A DNA stretch of 64,000 nt, taken from the NCBI RefSeq assembly GCF_014023275.1, contig NZ_CP054698.1, positions 6,595,001 to 6,659,000 on the forward strand, written 5' to 3'. The notes under the pieces are model-generated. The model ran no database searches, was not told the DNA's origin, and saw nothing but the letters and a program-made list of their open reading frames with translations. This DNA is from Nostoc edaphicum CCNP1411 (GTDB lineage Bacteria; Cyanobacteriota; Cyanobacteriia; Cyanobacteriales; Nostocaceae). Shown piece by piece: positions 1 to 8,249 of the stretch (positions are counted from its first letter, which is position 1; each line of letters starts with the position of its first letter). A program made the position numbers and the translations under genes.

Positions 1-1
1 C

Positions 2-1360
2 TTAATTCAGGTCATTGGTTCAATTGTGACATTGGTGACTATTTCGGTAGTTTTGCTGGTGATGAACTGGCAATTAGCACTAATTACCCTGACAGTAGTA
101 CCCATAGCTGGATGGTTAATGGCGCGATTCATCAACCGAAATAACAAACTTTTTCGGCAGGTACAAGAGCAACTGAGCAACCTCAATGCTGTATTGCAAG
201 AGAACTTACTCGGAATTCGGGTAGTGAAAGCCTTTGTGCGGGAATCAACTGAAAGGTCGCGTTACACGACACTGAATGATGGCCTAGTCAAGGCAAACAT
301 GAAAACCATTAGCGCCATCCGTGATACCTTCCCCGTGATCTTTTTGCTGAGTAATTTAGTAACACTAGCAGTTTTCGGCTACGGGGGAGCGCAGGTAATT
401 GGGAATAGATTTTCCATTGGCGAACTGGTGGCGTTTAATTCATACCTAGCGTTGATTCTCCAACCAATTTTGTTAATTGGATTTGCTGCACCTGCGATCG
501 CTCAATCAGCTGCTTCCGCCGAACGAGTCTACGAAGTTGTAGATGCGGAGGTAGAAATTCGCGATCGCCCCGGCGCTGTCCCATTTGACACCTGCGTTGG
601 TAGAATCACCTTTGAAAATGTTTCCTTTCGCTATCCAGGAGCAACAACCGAAACTCTCAAAGAAGTTTCCTTTGAAACCAAGCCGAAAGAGCTAATCGCC
701 GTTTTAGGGATGACTGGTTCCGGGAAAAGCACAATTATGAACTTGCTTGCCCGCTTTTATGATGTCACAGGGGGAGCAGTTCGCATTGACGGACGAGATG
801 TAAAAGATTTTACGCTCAAAAGTCTGCGATCGCGTATTGGGATTGTATTTCAGGAAACCACCCTCTTCTCTGGCACACTCCGCGAAAATATTGCCTACGC
901 CAAACCCGATGCAACCTTAGAGCAGGTGATTGATGTTGCCAAAACCGCACAAATGCACGATTTTATTAGCGGTTTACCCGATGGCTACGAGACGATTGTA
1001 GGTGAACGGGGTGTGGGCTTATCTGGTGGACAAAAACAAAGAATTGCGATCGCTCGTACCTTACTAACCGATTACAGCATTCTGATTTTAGACGATAGTA
1101 CCTCAGCAGTAGATGCCAAAACTGCTGCCCAGATTCAAGCCGAACTAGATGGCTTAATGCGCCAAAAAGCTTGTACAACCTTTGTAGTAGCTCAACGCAT
1201 TAGCACCGTCAAGAATGCCGATCGCATTTTTGTCATGGATAAAGGAAGATTGGTAGCACAAGGCACTCACGAAGAATTGATGCAAACCAGCCCACTCTAC
1301 GGGGTGATTTTAGAATCTCAAGTAAAACCAAAAGAGAAAAATAATCCTCAATTAGCATAA
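2..1360 (+). CDS. ABC exporter half-transporter, degenerate-site subunit (5' partial)
   Basis: Membrane half-transporter with a fused ATPase domain, exporter type. The frame is open from the window edge, so the start lies upstream and the first part of the membrane domain is missing. What remains is several transmembrane segments, then an ATP-binding domain with Walker A GMTGSGKST (near nt 708), a Q-loop, signature LSGGQ (near nt 1021) and Walker B ILILDD. The Walker B motif ends in Asp where the catalytic Glu normally stands. The next gene has the complementary pattern (catalytic Glu, altered signature). In family terms that is how heterodimeric exporters of the TM287/288 or BmrCD kind share one degenerate and one active site. 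The pair is therefore probably one drug or lipid exporter; the substrate cannot be read from sequence. Confidence 0.9.
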   Translation, partial: LIQVIGSIVTLVTISVVLLVMNWQLALITLTVVPIAGWLMARFINRNNKLFRQVQEQLSNLNAVLQENLLGIRVVKAFVRESTERSRYTTLNDGLVKANMKTISAIRDTFPVIFLLSNLVTLAVFGYGGAQVIGNRFSIGELVAFNSYLALILQPILLIGFAAPAIAQSAASAERVYEVVDAEVEIRDRPGAVPFDTCVGRITFENVSFRYPGATTETLKEVSFETKPKELIAVLGMTGSGKSTIMNLLARFYDVTGGAVRIDGRDVKDFTLKSLRSRIGIVFQETTLFSGTLRENIAYAKPDATLEQVIDVAKTAQMHDFISGLPDGYETIVGERGVGLSGGQKQRIAIARTLLTDYSILILDDSTSAVDAKTAAQIQAELDGLMRQKACTTFVVAQRISTVKNADRIFVMDKGRLVAQGTHEELMQTSPLYGVILESQVKPKEKNNPQLA

Positions 1361-1440
1361 TTAATTTTGCTCACACCCTTCTAAATAAGTCGGTGGGAAT
1401 AAACCAAAACGTAAATAGTCTTAAAACCCTTATCAATAAC

Positions 1441-1538
1441 AAATGACAAATGACAAATGACAAATGACATTAGCCTTAATCGCACCGACTTAACTTAAAT
1501 AAAGACTTTTAATCCAAAATCCAAAATCTAAAATCCAA
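1441..1538. repeat. heptamer tandem repeats (STRR)
   Basis: Two runs of 7-bp repeats lie in the spacer between the two ABC exporter genes: AAATGAC four times (1441-1468) and AATCCAA-type units four times (1511-1538). The second run ends just upstream of the next start codon. Such short tandemly repeated repetitive sequences are typical of heterocystous cyanobacterial genomes. Confidence 0.9.
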
Positions 1539-1545
1539 AATTTTT

Positions 1546-3348
1546 ATGAGAGGCACTATTCCCGTTGTTGCATCTGAGGAAAACACTAGTCAGCAACTCT
1601 CTACCCTGCGGCGCTTTTTGCAATACGTGCTACTCTATCGCAAAGAAATTCCCATAGCCCTGACTTTAGTATTGATAGGTGCTATAACCCAGGCAATTGG
1701 GCCATTTTTCCTCGGCTGGTCAATTGATCGTCTAATTGCACAAGGGAATTTGCAAGGACTGCTGCTGTTATTAGGGCTACTTGGACTAAACTATGGACTT
1801 GGTGTATTAGCAATCCGGGGTCAAATTATTCGAGTCGGCTGGATTATGCAGCGATTGCTGGCTCAACTGAGGCAAGATATTTTCATTAAAATCCAAAGTT
1901 TGCCACTGAGCTTTTTTGATCGCAGCGAAGCAGGCGATTTAATGAGCCGTCTGCTGAATGATGTCAATACCGTGAATCAGGCATTTGGACTGACGATCGC
2001 CCAAATGCTGGGCAACACTTTCAGTTTGATCGGTATAATCATTGCGATGCTCTCAATCAACCTGCAACTCGGTTTGTTGAGCAACCTGGTTGTGCCACTG
2101 ATGATTTTTACCACAAGCTTGTTTGCACGTTGGGCGAGAGCCAGATTTCGCGTTACCCGACAAACCATTGGGCAACTTTCTGCCAAGTTAGAAGAAGATA
2201 TTGGCAGCGTGCGAGAAGCGCAGGCATTTAATCGTGTGCAGACGAATATCGCAGAATTCGATGTTCTCAACGCCGCCAATCGTGATGCCAACGTCGAAGC
2301 TGTGGCAATTACTTCAGCCTTTTTGCCCTCCATCGATTTTCTCAACACACTAGCAACCGCAGGCGTGCTGGCTTATGGCGGTTATCTCGCAGTTACAGGA
2401 GCTGCAACAGTGGGTGTAGTGACATCCTTTTTACTTTACGTCCAGCAGTTCTTCCGCCCTATCCAAATTCTCAGCCAGTTTTACACCCAAGCTCAATCTG
2501 CCTTTGCCGGATTAGAGCGAATCTTTTTATTACTAGATGAACCGTCAGAACTCAAAGATGCACCCAATGCGACAGAAATGCCGCCTATTCAAGGTGAGGT
2601 GACATTTGATAATGTCAAGTTTGGCTACAACCCAGATCAACTGGTTCTCAAAGGGGTGAATTTGCACGCCTATCCAGGGCAGATGGTTGCGTTAGTCGGG
2701 CCGACCGGTTCGGGAAAAAGTACAATCATTAACTTGATTTTGCGCTTCTACGATGTATCTGGCGGTGCAGTGAAAATTGATAATATTGATGTGCGTAGTG
2801 TTACTCAAGCAAGTCTGCGGCGTCAAATAGGCATCGTCCTGCAAGACAATATTCTGTTCAGTGGTACTGTTGCTGAAAACATTGCCTTTGGCGCTCCTTA
2901 CGCCACCCAAGCTGATATCGAAGCGGCTGCACAACTGGCAAATGTACATGAGTTCATTACCTCATTGCCACAAGGCTATACAACTCAATTGGGTGAACGG
3001 GGAGCGCCTTTGAGTCAAGGACAGCGACAACTAATCAGTATTGCTCGTGCGGTGTTGATTAACCCGCGAATTCTGATTCTTGATGAAGCCACCAGCAGCA
3101 TTGACACACGTACAGAAGCGCTAGTACAGAGTGCGATCGCCCGCTTGCTTCAAGGTCGTACCAGCTTTGTAATTGCCCACCGTCTCAGTACAGTTACTCA
3201 GGCAGATCAGGTATTAGTCATTCAGCAGGGACAAATTGTAGAGCAAGGTACTCACACTGAACTTGTCAATCAGCAAGGTGTATATGCCAACCTCTATGCC
3301 CTTCAACTGGGTGTAGCAGACACAATGGTTCTTCAAAACGAAAAGTAA
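1546..3348 (+). CDS. ABC exporter half-transporter, active-site subunit
   Basis: Full-length half-transporter of 600 residues: an N-terminal six-helix membrane domain (about residues 25-330), then the ATPase domain. Visible motifs are Walker A GPTGSGKST, the changed signature LSQGQ in place of LSGGQ, and Walker B ILILDEATSSID with the catalytic Glu present. This is the complement of the preceding gene (LSGGQ but Asp in Walker B), which supports an obligate heterodimer with one consensus and one degenerate nucleotide site. It follows the partner on the same strand after a 185-bp repeat-filled spacer. The role is probably export of lipophilic compounds; the substrate is unknown. Confidence 0.93.
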   Translation: MRGTIPVVASEENTSQQLSTLRRFLQYVLLYRKEIPIALTLVLIGAITQAIGPFFLGWSIDRLIAQGNLQGLLLLLGLLGLNYGLGVLAIRGQIIRVGWIMQRLLAQLRQDIFIKIQSLPLSFFDRSEAGDLMSRLLNDVNTVNQAFGLTIAQMLGNTFSLIGIIIAMLSINLQLGLLSNLVVPLMIFTTSLFARWARARFRVTRQTIGQLSAKLEEDIGSVREAQAFNRVQTNIAEFDVLNAANRDANVEAVAITSAFLPSIDFLNTLATAGVLAYGGYLAVTGAATVGVVTSFLLYVQQFFRPIQILSQFYTQAQSAFAGLERIFLLLDEPSELKDAPNATEMPPIQGEVTFDNVKFGYNPDQLVLKGVNLHAYPGQMVALVGPTGSGKSTIINLILRFYDVSGGAVKIDNIDVRSVTQASLRRQIGIVLQDNILFSGTVAENIAFGAPYATQADIEAAAQLANVHEFITSLPQGYTTQLGERGAPLSQGQRQLISIARAVLINPRILILDEATSSIDTRTEALVQSAIARLLQGRTSFVIAHRLSTVTQADQVLVIQQGQIVEQGTHTELVNQQGVYANLYALQLGVADTMVLQNEK

Positions 3349-3363
3349 AATATATTTGAAGAA

Positions 3364-3419
3364 GAATCCAGAATCCAGAATCCAGAATTCAGAATTCTGA
3401 CTCCTGACTCCTGAATTCC
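3364..3419. repeat. eight heptamers forming a palindrome
   Basis: Eight consecutive 7-bp units run GAATCCA x3, GAATTCA, GAATTCT, GACTCCT x2, GAATTCC. The first half is roughly complementary to the second, so the RNA could fold into a hairpin just after the ABC exporter stop codon. It may act as a 3' end structure, but there is no clean U-tract. Confidence 0.8.
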
Positions 3420-3456
3420 TTTTTATCGCTCAAATTTATTAATTGCCAGCCAAGGA

Positions 3457-3711
3457 ATGAAGCTACCTAACCTCGATTCGGAAACTATCAATCGCATCAT
3501 TGAAATGGCATGGGAAGATAGAACATCTTTTGATGCCATTGAGGCTCAGTTTGGGCTTCTGGAGAAACAGGTAATTGCCCTAATGAGGCGTGAAATGAAG
3601 GAATCTAGTTTCAAGATGTGGCGAGAGCGAGTTACTAAACGCAATACAAAGCATTTATCTAAGCGAGAATTTATTGCAGGTCGGTTTAAATCGCACAATC
3701 AAAAAACGTAA
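3457..3711 (+). CDS. TIGR03643/DUF2805 family protein
   Basis: Small protein of 84 residues resembling the TIGR03643/DUF2805 family, which is found in many bacteria and has no established function. The characteristic opening is visible: IIEMAWEDRTSFDAIEAQFG, then a second helix ending in LMRREMK and a basic, Trp-containing segment (MWRERV). The helix arrangement and basic charge would suit nucleic-acid binding, but that is inference. No membrane segment or signal peptide is seen. It lies 109 bp after the ABC exporter pair and 35 bp before a reductase-like gene on the same strand, so the last two could be co-transcribed. Confidence 0.8.
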   Translation: MKLPNLDSETINRIIEMAWEDRTSFDAIEAQFGLLEKQVIALMRREMKESSFKMWRERVTKRNTKHLSKREFIAGRFKSHNQKT

Positions 3712-3746
3712 GTAATTGGGTTAAAACTACCAAATTCAGAAGCACA

Positions 3747-4280
3747 ATGACGAAAGTTACACTCTATATTGCAGCTAGTTTGGATGGCTACATTGCTCGC
3801 AGCGATGGCGGAATTGATTGGCTATCAATCCTTGATATAGAAGAGGAAGACTATGGTTACACTGATTTCTACGAATCGATTGATGCTATTGTAATGGGCA
3901 GCAAAACCTATGAAGTAGGGCTTGGTTTTGATAAATGGCCTTATCCAGACAAAAAATCCTTCGTTTTCACTCAGCGCCATCTCAAATCTGACCGCGAAGA
4001 CGTTGTGTTTGTTTCGGACACAGTACAACAGGCGTTAGCAAATATAGAGGCTCAAGGCTTAGAAAACATCTGGCTAGTTGGTGGTGGAGCATTAATCAAT
4101 TCGTTTCTTCAACACAATTTGATTGACGAATATATTATTTCAATTATTCCAACTATCTTAGGTGGCGGCATACAACTTTTCCCACCGCCTACCCCTGAAG
4201 AAAAATTGGAGTTGATTCACTCAAAACAATATCCAAGTGGTTTACTTCAAGCACACTATAAGCCAATACGCTTGGGTTAG
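3747..4280 (+). CDS. dihydrofolate reductase family protein (RibD C-terminal domain)
   Basis: Predicted cytosolic NADPH-dependent reductase of the RibD C-terminal/dihydrofolate-reductase-like fold, 177 residues. The N-terminus VTLYIAASLDGYIARSDGG is the family hallmark. It is followed by VMGSKTYE and by the late glycine-rich cofactor motif IWLVGGGALINSF. The tail holds the usual ILGGGIQLFP segment. Members of this YyaP/YwjB-like group are distinct from the housekeeping folate enzyme, and their substrates are mostly unknown. The start is ATG. No partner genes for riboflavin or folate synthesis lie nearby. Confidence 0.85.
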   Translation: MTKVTLYIAASLDGYIARSDGGIDWLSILDIEEEDYGYTDFYESIDAIVMGSKTYEVGLGFDKWPYPDKKSFVFTQRHLKSDREDVVFVSDTVQQALANIEAQGLENIWLVGGGALINSFLQHNLIDEYIISIIPTILGGGIQLFPPPTPEEKLELIHSKQYPSGLLQAHYKPIRLG

Positions 4281-4387
4281 CGTCAAAAACCATAAACTGC
4301 ATAGGTTGGGTTTAGTTCCTCAACTCAAGCATATTGCAAGGCAAAAAACAAAGGGTTAAAAATTTATAATTTTGCTTGAATTGGTGA

Positions 4388-4423
4388 GAAGTCCGATGCT
4401 CGGAAACCGCCGCTCGGAACTTC
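4388..4423. other. GC-rich nested hairpin in AT-rich spacer
   Basis: The arm GAAGTCCGA (4388-4396) pairs with TCGGAACTTC (4414-4423) with one bulge, and an inner CGG-AAA-CCG hairpin sits in the loop. It stands out from AT-rich surroundings between two convergent genes. It could be the end hairpin of a lost IS605-type element or a structured RNA; nothing decides between these. Confidence 0.4.
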
Positions 4424-4509
4424 GGTTAATTTGAACTCCACCTAAAACGTCACTGCCATTATTAGGTAGAGGAATGAAACTCTTGTTAATTAAGAATTAC
4501 GAATTAGGT

Positions 4510-4857
4510 TTAAACAACCTCAAGAAGTTTCTGAACAGCCTCGCTAAACTGCTCGTAAGGAGAAACTCCCACGATAGTTTCTGCTAAAATACCATCTTTA
4601 AAAATTAAAACCGCTGGAATGCTGCGAAGACCGAATTTTTTGAAAATCGGCTTATTGCTGTCAACATCTACTTTCACAACTTTAGCGCGACCTTTGTATT
4701 CCTCGGCAAGTTGATCCATTAACGGACTGATTAGGCGACAGGGGCCACACCAAGTAGCAGTAAAATCAACAACAACAACTTTCTCTTCACTTCCATTTAA
4801 AACAACATCAAATTCACTTTCTTCAACGTAAGCAACTATGTGAGTATCAGTAGACAT
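4510..4857 (-). CDS. trxA: thioredoxin
   Basis: Thioredoxin of 115 residues, a cytosolic dithiol-disulfide oxidoreductase. The redox centre WCGPC lies near residues 36-40, and the cis-proline loop SIPAVLIFKDG and the C-terminal helix are all present, so the domain is complete. Cyanobacteria have several thioredoxins; this one has a short acidic N-terminal extension before the first strand, so the exact type (m-, x- or other) is not certain. In the light, such proteins pass electrons from ferredoxin-thioredoxin reductase or NTR to Calvin-cycle and antioxidant enzymes. It is transcribed alone on the minus strand from an AT-rich 330-bp upstream region. Confidence 0.92.
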   Translation of the reverse strand: MSTDTHIVAYVEESEFDVVLNGSEEKVVVVDFTATWCGPCRLISPLMDQLAEEYKGRAKVVKVDVDSNKPIFKKFGLRSIPAVLIFKDGILAETIVGVSPYEQFSEAVQKLLEVV

Positions 4858-5187
4858 TTTTTAATTCCTTTAGTATCAAACTAAAATTTCAGCAAAGGAC
4901 TAACTATATAAACTATACTCCCTTCTGAGTGTCAGATTCACCAGTCACCTACATCGGGAAACCCCCGCAACTGAGTTTTCCTGAGTAGCGTATATTTAAT
5001 AACACACATTTTCATACGTAGAATGCGATCAAAATGTAACTTACCATTAAGACTACTTCAGTGCGTTAGGTTCCTAACGAGTAATGAAGATTAAATCACG
5101 AGATATTTAAAAAGTGAGAAAACTGTGGAATAATACACAGGTGGTAAATTTAATTGCATTCCATAGATTGATAATAAATGTAAAACT
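4858..5187. other. AT-rich divergent promoter region
   Basis: This 330-bp spacer separates the thioredoxin gene (leftward) from a small rightward gene. It must hold both promoters. It is AT-rich; I see no tandem repeat, tRNA or clear regulator box in it. Confidence 0.4.
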
Positions 5188-5397
5188 ATGATTACTCAGC
5201 ATTACAATTCAATTCATGTCGAAAACAACTTGCTTAAACAAATCAAAATTAAAGAAAATCAGCTAAAAATTGCACAAGAATCTAATATGCTCTATGTAGT
5301 AGAAGCATTACAGGATGAATTATTAGAGTTACAGCATCAATTGTCAGAGCCTCAAGACGTTGAGGTTCAGGCATTGATGAGTTTGCTAGACGATTAA
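5188..5397 (+). CDS. small coiled-coil hypothetical protein
   Basis: Unrecognised protein of 69 residues. Its middle part is strongly helical and charged, with heptad-like leucines (LLKQIKIKENQLKIAQES, then ALQDELLELQHQL), so a coiled coil or helical hairpin is likely. The C-terminus is acidic (MSLLDD). No signal peptide, membrane segment or cysteine is present. The start ATG follows an AT-rich leader without a strong ribosome binding site. It could be a small regulatory or adaptor protein, but nothing in the context assigns a function. Confidence 0.55.
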   Translation: MITQHYNSIHVENNLLKQIKIKENQLKIAQESNMLYVVEALQDELLELQHQLSEPQDVEVQALMSLLDD

Positions 5398-5405
5398 GAT
5401 TGTAA

Positions 5406-5573
5406 ATTTGTGTTGCAAAGTTTATTGAAAACAAAAAACTCTGTTTTCTGGAAGCAGAGCATGGTGATTGTGATGCCTGTGAGTGTACTTTAGGTGCTAT
5501 GGCTCAAGAATTAATGACAAGAAGTAGCGATCTAAAGTGTCATAGTAAAGATGATGATTTTTACTTTAGATAA
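5406..5573 (+). pseudogene. Cys/acid-rich reading frame without a standard start
   Basis: Right after the previous gene an open frame of 55 codons runs between two stops. It reads like protein: EAEHGDCDACECTLGAMAQ in the middle, then DLKCHSKDDDFYFR at the end. No ATG, GTG or TTG stands near its beginning; the first in-frame ATG is halfway (MAQELM). It is either the tail of a decayed gene, a gene starting at ATT, or chance. The cysteine and acid clustering is the only reason to keep it. Confidence 0.25.
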
Positions 5574-5577
5574 GATT

Positions 5578-5853
5578 TTAGGGTTTTTGCTGAGTATGTG
5601 GTCTTTTTATCTGCGGTACTGAATCAATCTTAAGAACAGGTTTAATTGAGCGCAGTTGTCTTTGCCTGAGAATTTGAATTTCTCTCTCAATTGAATCTTT
5701 TCCTTGCCTAAAAAAGTCTTGAGAGTTATGTGGAACCAAGTCACGAGATAAATTTTGAGCTTGTGCTGGAGTCAAACGAGGAAGGGGTTGTTCAGCATTG
5801 GTGGAAGTCTGTACAGCCAATACAAAAGCTGTTGAAACCACCAAGGGTTTCAT
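5578..5853 (-). CDS. small secreted or periplasmic hypothetical protein
   Basis: Unrecognised protein of about 91 residues if started at the internal ATG (MKPLVVSTAFVLAVQTSTNA). That start gives a typical Sec signal peptide with a cleavage site near STNA; an upstream in-frame ATG would add 11 residues. The mature part is basic, with Pro- and Arg/Gln-rich stretches (PLPRLTPAQAQNLS, REIQILRQRQLRS). It converges on the preceding small ORF. A cell-envelope location is likely; the function is unknown. Confidence 0.55.
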   Translation of the reverse strand: MKPLVVSTAFVLAVQTSTNAEQPLPRLTPAQAQNLSRDLVPHNSQDFFRQGKDSIEREIQILRQRQLRSIKPVLKIDSVPQIKRPHTQQKP

Positions 5854-6057
5854 TTTTATACATCCGGCAAATATCAGGTTTAACATGATTAATAGATCCG
5901 TTGTGTGAATGCTGATTCAAACCATCTTGTTTTGGTCTGATTATAAGCAAGGTACACTTATTGGGTTGCTAATGACCTCCCACAAATGGATGAATTAATA
6001 TTGAAATTTTTGATGGATGTTGAGAGCAAGAAAATTGTGCTAGATGTAAAAAATATA

Positions 6058-6228
6058 CTATTCAGTAGCTAATGGTATTTTTGCCTTTTGAAACACCTGC
6101 TCAACAGTAAATTGCAGTCCTTCAAACAAAGAATCTGTGAGTAGTTCTTCTCCCATATAAGTTTGTGGTGCTGCATCTGGATAAAAAACAGTAATGCTTC
6201 TGGCTTTACTATCTAACTTGAGTTTGGA
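6058..6228 (-). pseudogene. Uma2 family protein, C-terminal fragment cut off by an IS
   Basis: The minus strand carries 56 codons ending in a stop that read as the tail of a Uma2-family (DUF820, PD-(D/E)XK nuclease fold) protein: KARSITVFYPDAAPQTYMGE, then DSLFEGLQFTVEQVF. The missing N-terminal part lies beyond the insertion sequence at 7730-8162, on the same strand. Joined, the two pieces give a family-typical order (WVLDT followed by the SITVFYPD segment). The gene was therefore split by the insertion. Uma2 genes are abundant in cyanobacteria and their role is not established. Confidence 0.8.
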
Positions 6229-7729
6229 CTAATTGGCATTTAGCGGCAATAAATAGAAGCTAAGAGAAAGTTACCCAACATCTTTCAGAGGCTGAGTTGA
6301 GTTGAATCGTTGAAAAAAAGCAGAAACTAAGCAGCAGTTAGATTAGCATTTTTAAGTGATTCTTCGGTTTTAGGTTTTTTAGATGCGTGTTTTTTGACAG
6401 TGGGATAACGGGGACGTAGAGGTGGCTGATGCCCTTGGGCGCGACCAGGTGATTTACCGCGAGTTTTAGGGGGTTGAGCAGGAGTACCAATTGCGGCTAA
6501 AATTAGTGGAAAGGCTTGTGCCACACGTCCTGGAGACAGTGTATCCTGATTCGATTGCCAAGGCAATGGGGAGTCGATACAGGCAACTCTAGCTAGCCAG
6601 AGTTGCCAAGTTAACAGGGGCATCAGGTCACTCCATCGCTCTGCTGCCTGAGTAGAACTAAGTTGAGGGTGTGTCCAATACAACCTCTGCTTCGCAAATA
6701 GATACCAATGCTCAAGGGCAAAACGGCGTAAGTATTTGTGCCAGAGATCCTCTAATGCAGGCATTGTCTGACCCAACCAAGCTAGCCATAAGGGTTGGAA
6801 CTTACGATTACGTCCTACTGGTTTGATGACCTCGACGCGAATAATTTCCATTGCCCGGTTTGGGGATTGAAGAAAATGAAACCCACTCCAACGCATTACT
6901 TTAACTCGACCAATTTTCGGGTCTTCAACTTCTAGAGTTTCAGTTGCCACAGGCCAAGTTTCCGGGTCATTGAGCTTAAACTTATGACCATGTTTACAAG
7001 GTGCGCCTCGTCCTTTGTAAGTACTGGGTGTACCCCATACACATCGGTTAGATGCTAAACGTAACAACAGGTCTGCGTCAATTTTCTCCGTAGCTTGGAC
7101 AAACTTGGCGTTGCCATAACCTCGGTCATAAGCGGCAAGCGGCCCTTTTTCCCTAACTCACGAGTGATTTGTTTAAGTTGGAATGCTGCTTTACTGTTTG
7201 GCGTTTCAAAGCTGGTGAGCCGTTCATGTTTCAACGGCAATGCCCAACTCCCATCCGCCTCTGGTATCCACGCTAGCGTGCTGTAACTTTGTCCGATGCC
7301 TATACTTCCCCTGGAGTCCCCATGAAAAGTTCTTTCTTTTAGTGTCTTCGCTTCTGGTCTTGCCCAAAAACTATGATCCCCTGCTAGAAATGGCTGTTCA
7401 TCCGTCGCTACCTCCTGTACCAGCAGTTTCATCAACTTCCTCTTCGGTGGGCGACTATCATGCAGTGCTGCATAAATGCTCGACCATTGCCGTCGAAATA
7501 CTGGGCTTTGTGACAAGCTTACAAATGATGGGATACTCGGACTTGTTAATACTGCATCCATCAATTCAAATACTGCATCTTTGGCCTTCCCCAAACTATC
7601 GTAGATAGCTTGGCGGAATTTTTCTAGTTGTGTCAGGATCATCACGTCAATGATTTATCGATTACTTTCATTGACTTTACGGCAGTCAGCAGTAACACTG
7701 ACTGCTTTTCTCTAGCCTTTTAGTCCAAA
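6223..7729 (-). mobile_element. insertion sequence (IS701-like) interrupting a Uma2 gene
   Basis: About 1.5 kb bounded by imperfect inverted repeats: TTTGGACTAATTGGC at 6223-6237, and TTTGGACTAAAAGGC read on the minus strand at 7715-7729, with 13 of 15 bases matching. It contains one transposase gene in two frames. Both flanks are pieces of the same Uma2 gene in the same orientation, which fixes the boundaries well. I see no clear target-site duplication. The family assignment rests on the general look of the transposase and is tentative. Confidence 0.75.
6327..7645 (-). pseudogene. transposase, frameshifted
   Basis: Transposase in two overlapping frames. The 5' part (7645 to about 7150) contains FLAGDHSFWARPEAKTLKER, which resembles a first catalytic Asp region. 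The 3' part carries LRLASNRCVWG and a long basic tail. In the second frame, upstream of its first ATG, the sequence reads LAAYDRGYGNAKFVQATEKI, the conserved bridge of this family. The original protein therefore continued across the two frames. The switch lies at a run of five A's (GGGAAAAAGGG on the coding strand, about 7143-7153) and equals one missing base. A programmed -1 shift is possible but the slippery site is poor. The element is probably inactive. Confidence 0.8.
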
Positions 7730-8162
7730 GTCCAGTATCTAATACCCACACCCGCAGCACCTTAGCATCTAAATAATCTTTGGCTTTAGCCGCCATTTGT
7801 CCAAAGGTTTGCCCCGGCGAAATAATCTCAATCACCAAATCAGGAGGAACAGAACATGCTCCTTCTTGATCCCAATCAGGTGGTAAACGTTCATTAGAAA
7901 TATATAAAATATCAGGTATTGGCATCCAATCTCGCCCTCGACGAGTTAATGCGACAGCTAATTCTGGGCAAACTTCTCCTTTACCCTCACAGCATTGCTC
8001 AAGCAAATTGAGAAGGGCGCGGGTAAGTTTAGAGTGGAATTTTTTTGGTGACATCTTAGGACTTGCCTGGCCATCAACAAGTTCATAGGTGATATCTCCC
8101 TCGCCTGGTGGAAGATTCAAGAACTCTTGCAAAGTTAATTGATTTTTGGCTTGGAGTATCAT
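7686..8162 (-). pseudogene. Uma2 family protein, N-terminal fragment
   Basis: N-terminal three quarters of a Uma2-family (DUF820) protein. Recognisable segments are LTLQEFLNLPPGEGDITYEL, the core PDLVIEIISPGQTFGQM (containing conserved acidic residues of the nuclease-like fold) and YLDAKVLRVWVLDT. Genuine sequence ends near 7730; the last dozen codons before the stop at 7686 read into the end of the insertion sequence. The C-terminal piece is at 6058-6228. The product would lack the last strand and helix and is probably non-functional. Confidence 0.85.
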
Positions 8163-8249
8163 GGCTCATTAATTCGTAATTGAAAAACAGAGCAACTAAT
8201 TTTTATTCTGACTCCTAAATTATGACTCCAGAATTCTTCTTTAAATTAT

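Noticed and set aside
1441..1538. CRISPR-like short repeats (here and in other spacers)
   Set aside because: The units are contiguous 7-mers without spacers, and no cas gene is present; they are STRRs.
7143..7153. Programmed -1 frameshift in the IS transposase
   Set aside because: The site is G-AAA-AAG, not a full A6G slippery heptamer, and only one of the two tRNAs could re-pair well; I see no stimulating hairpin. A one-base deletion is simpler.
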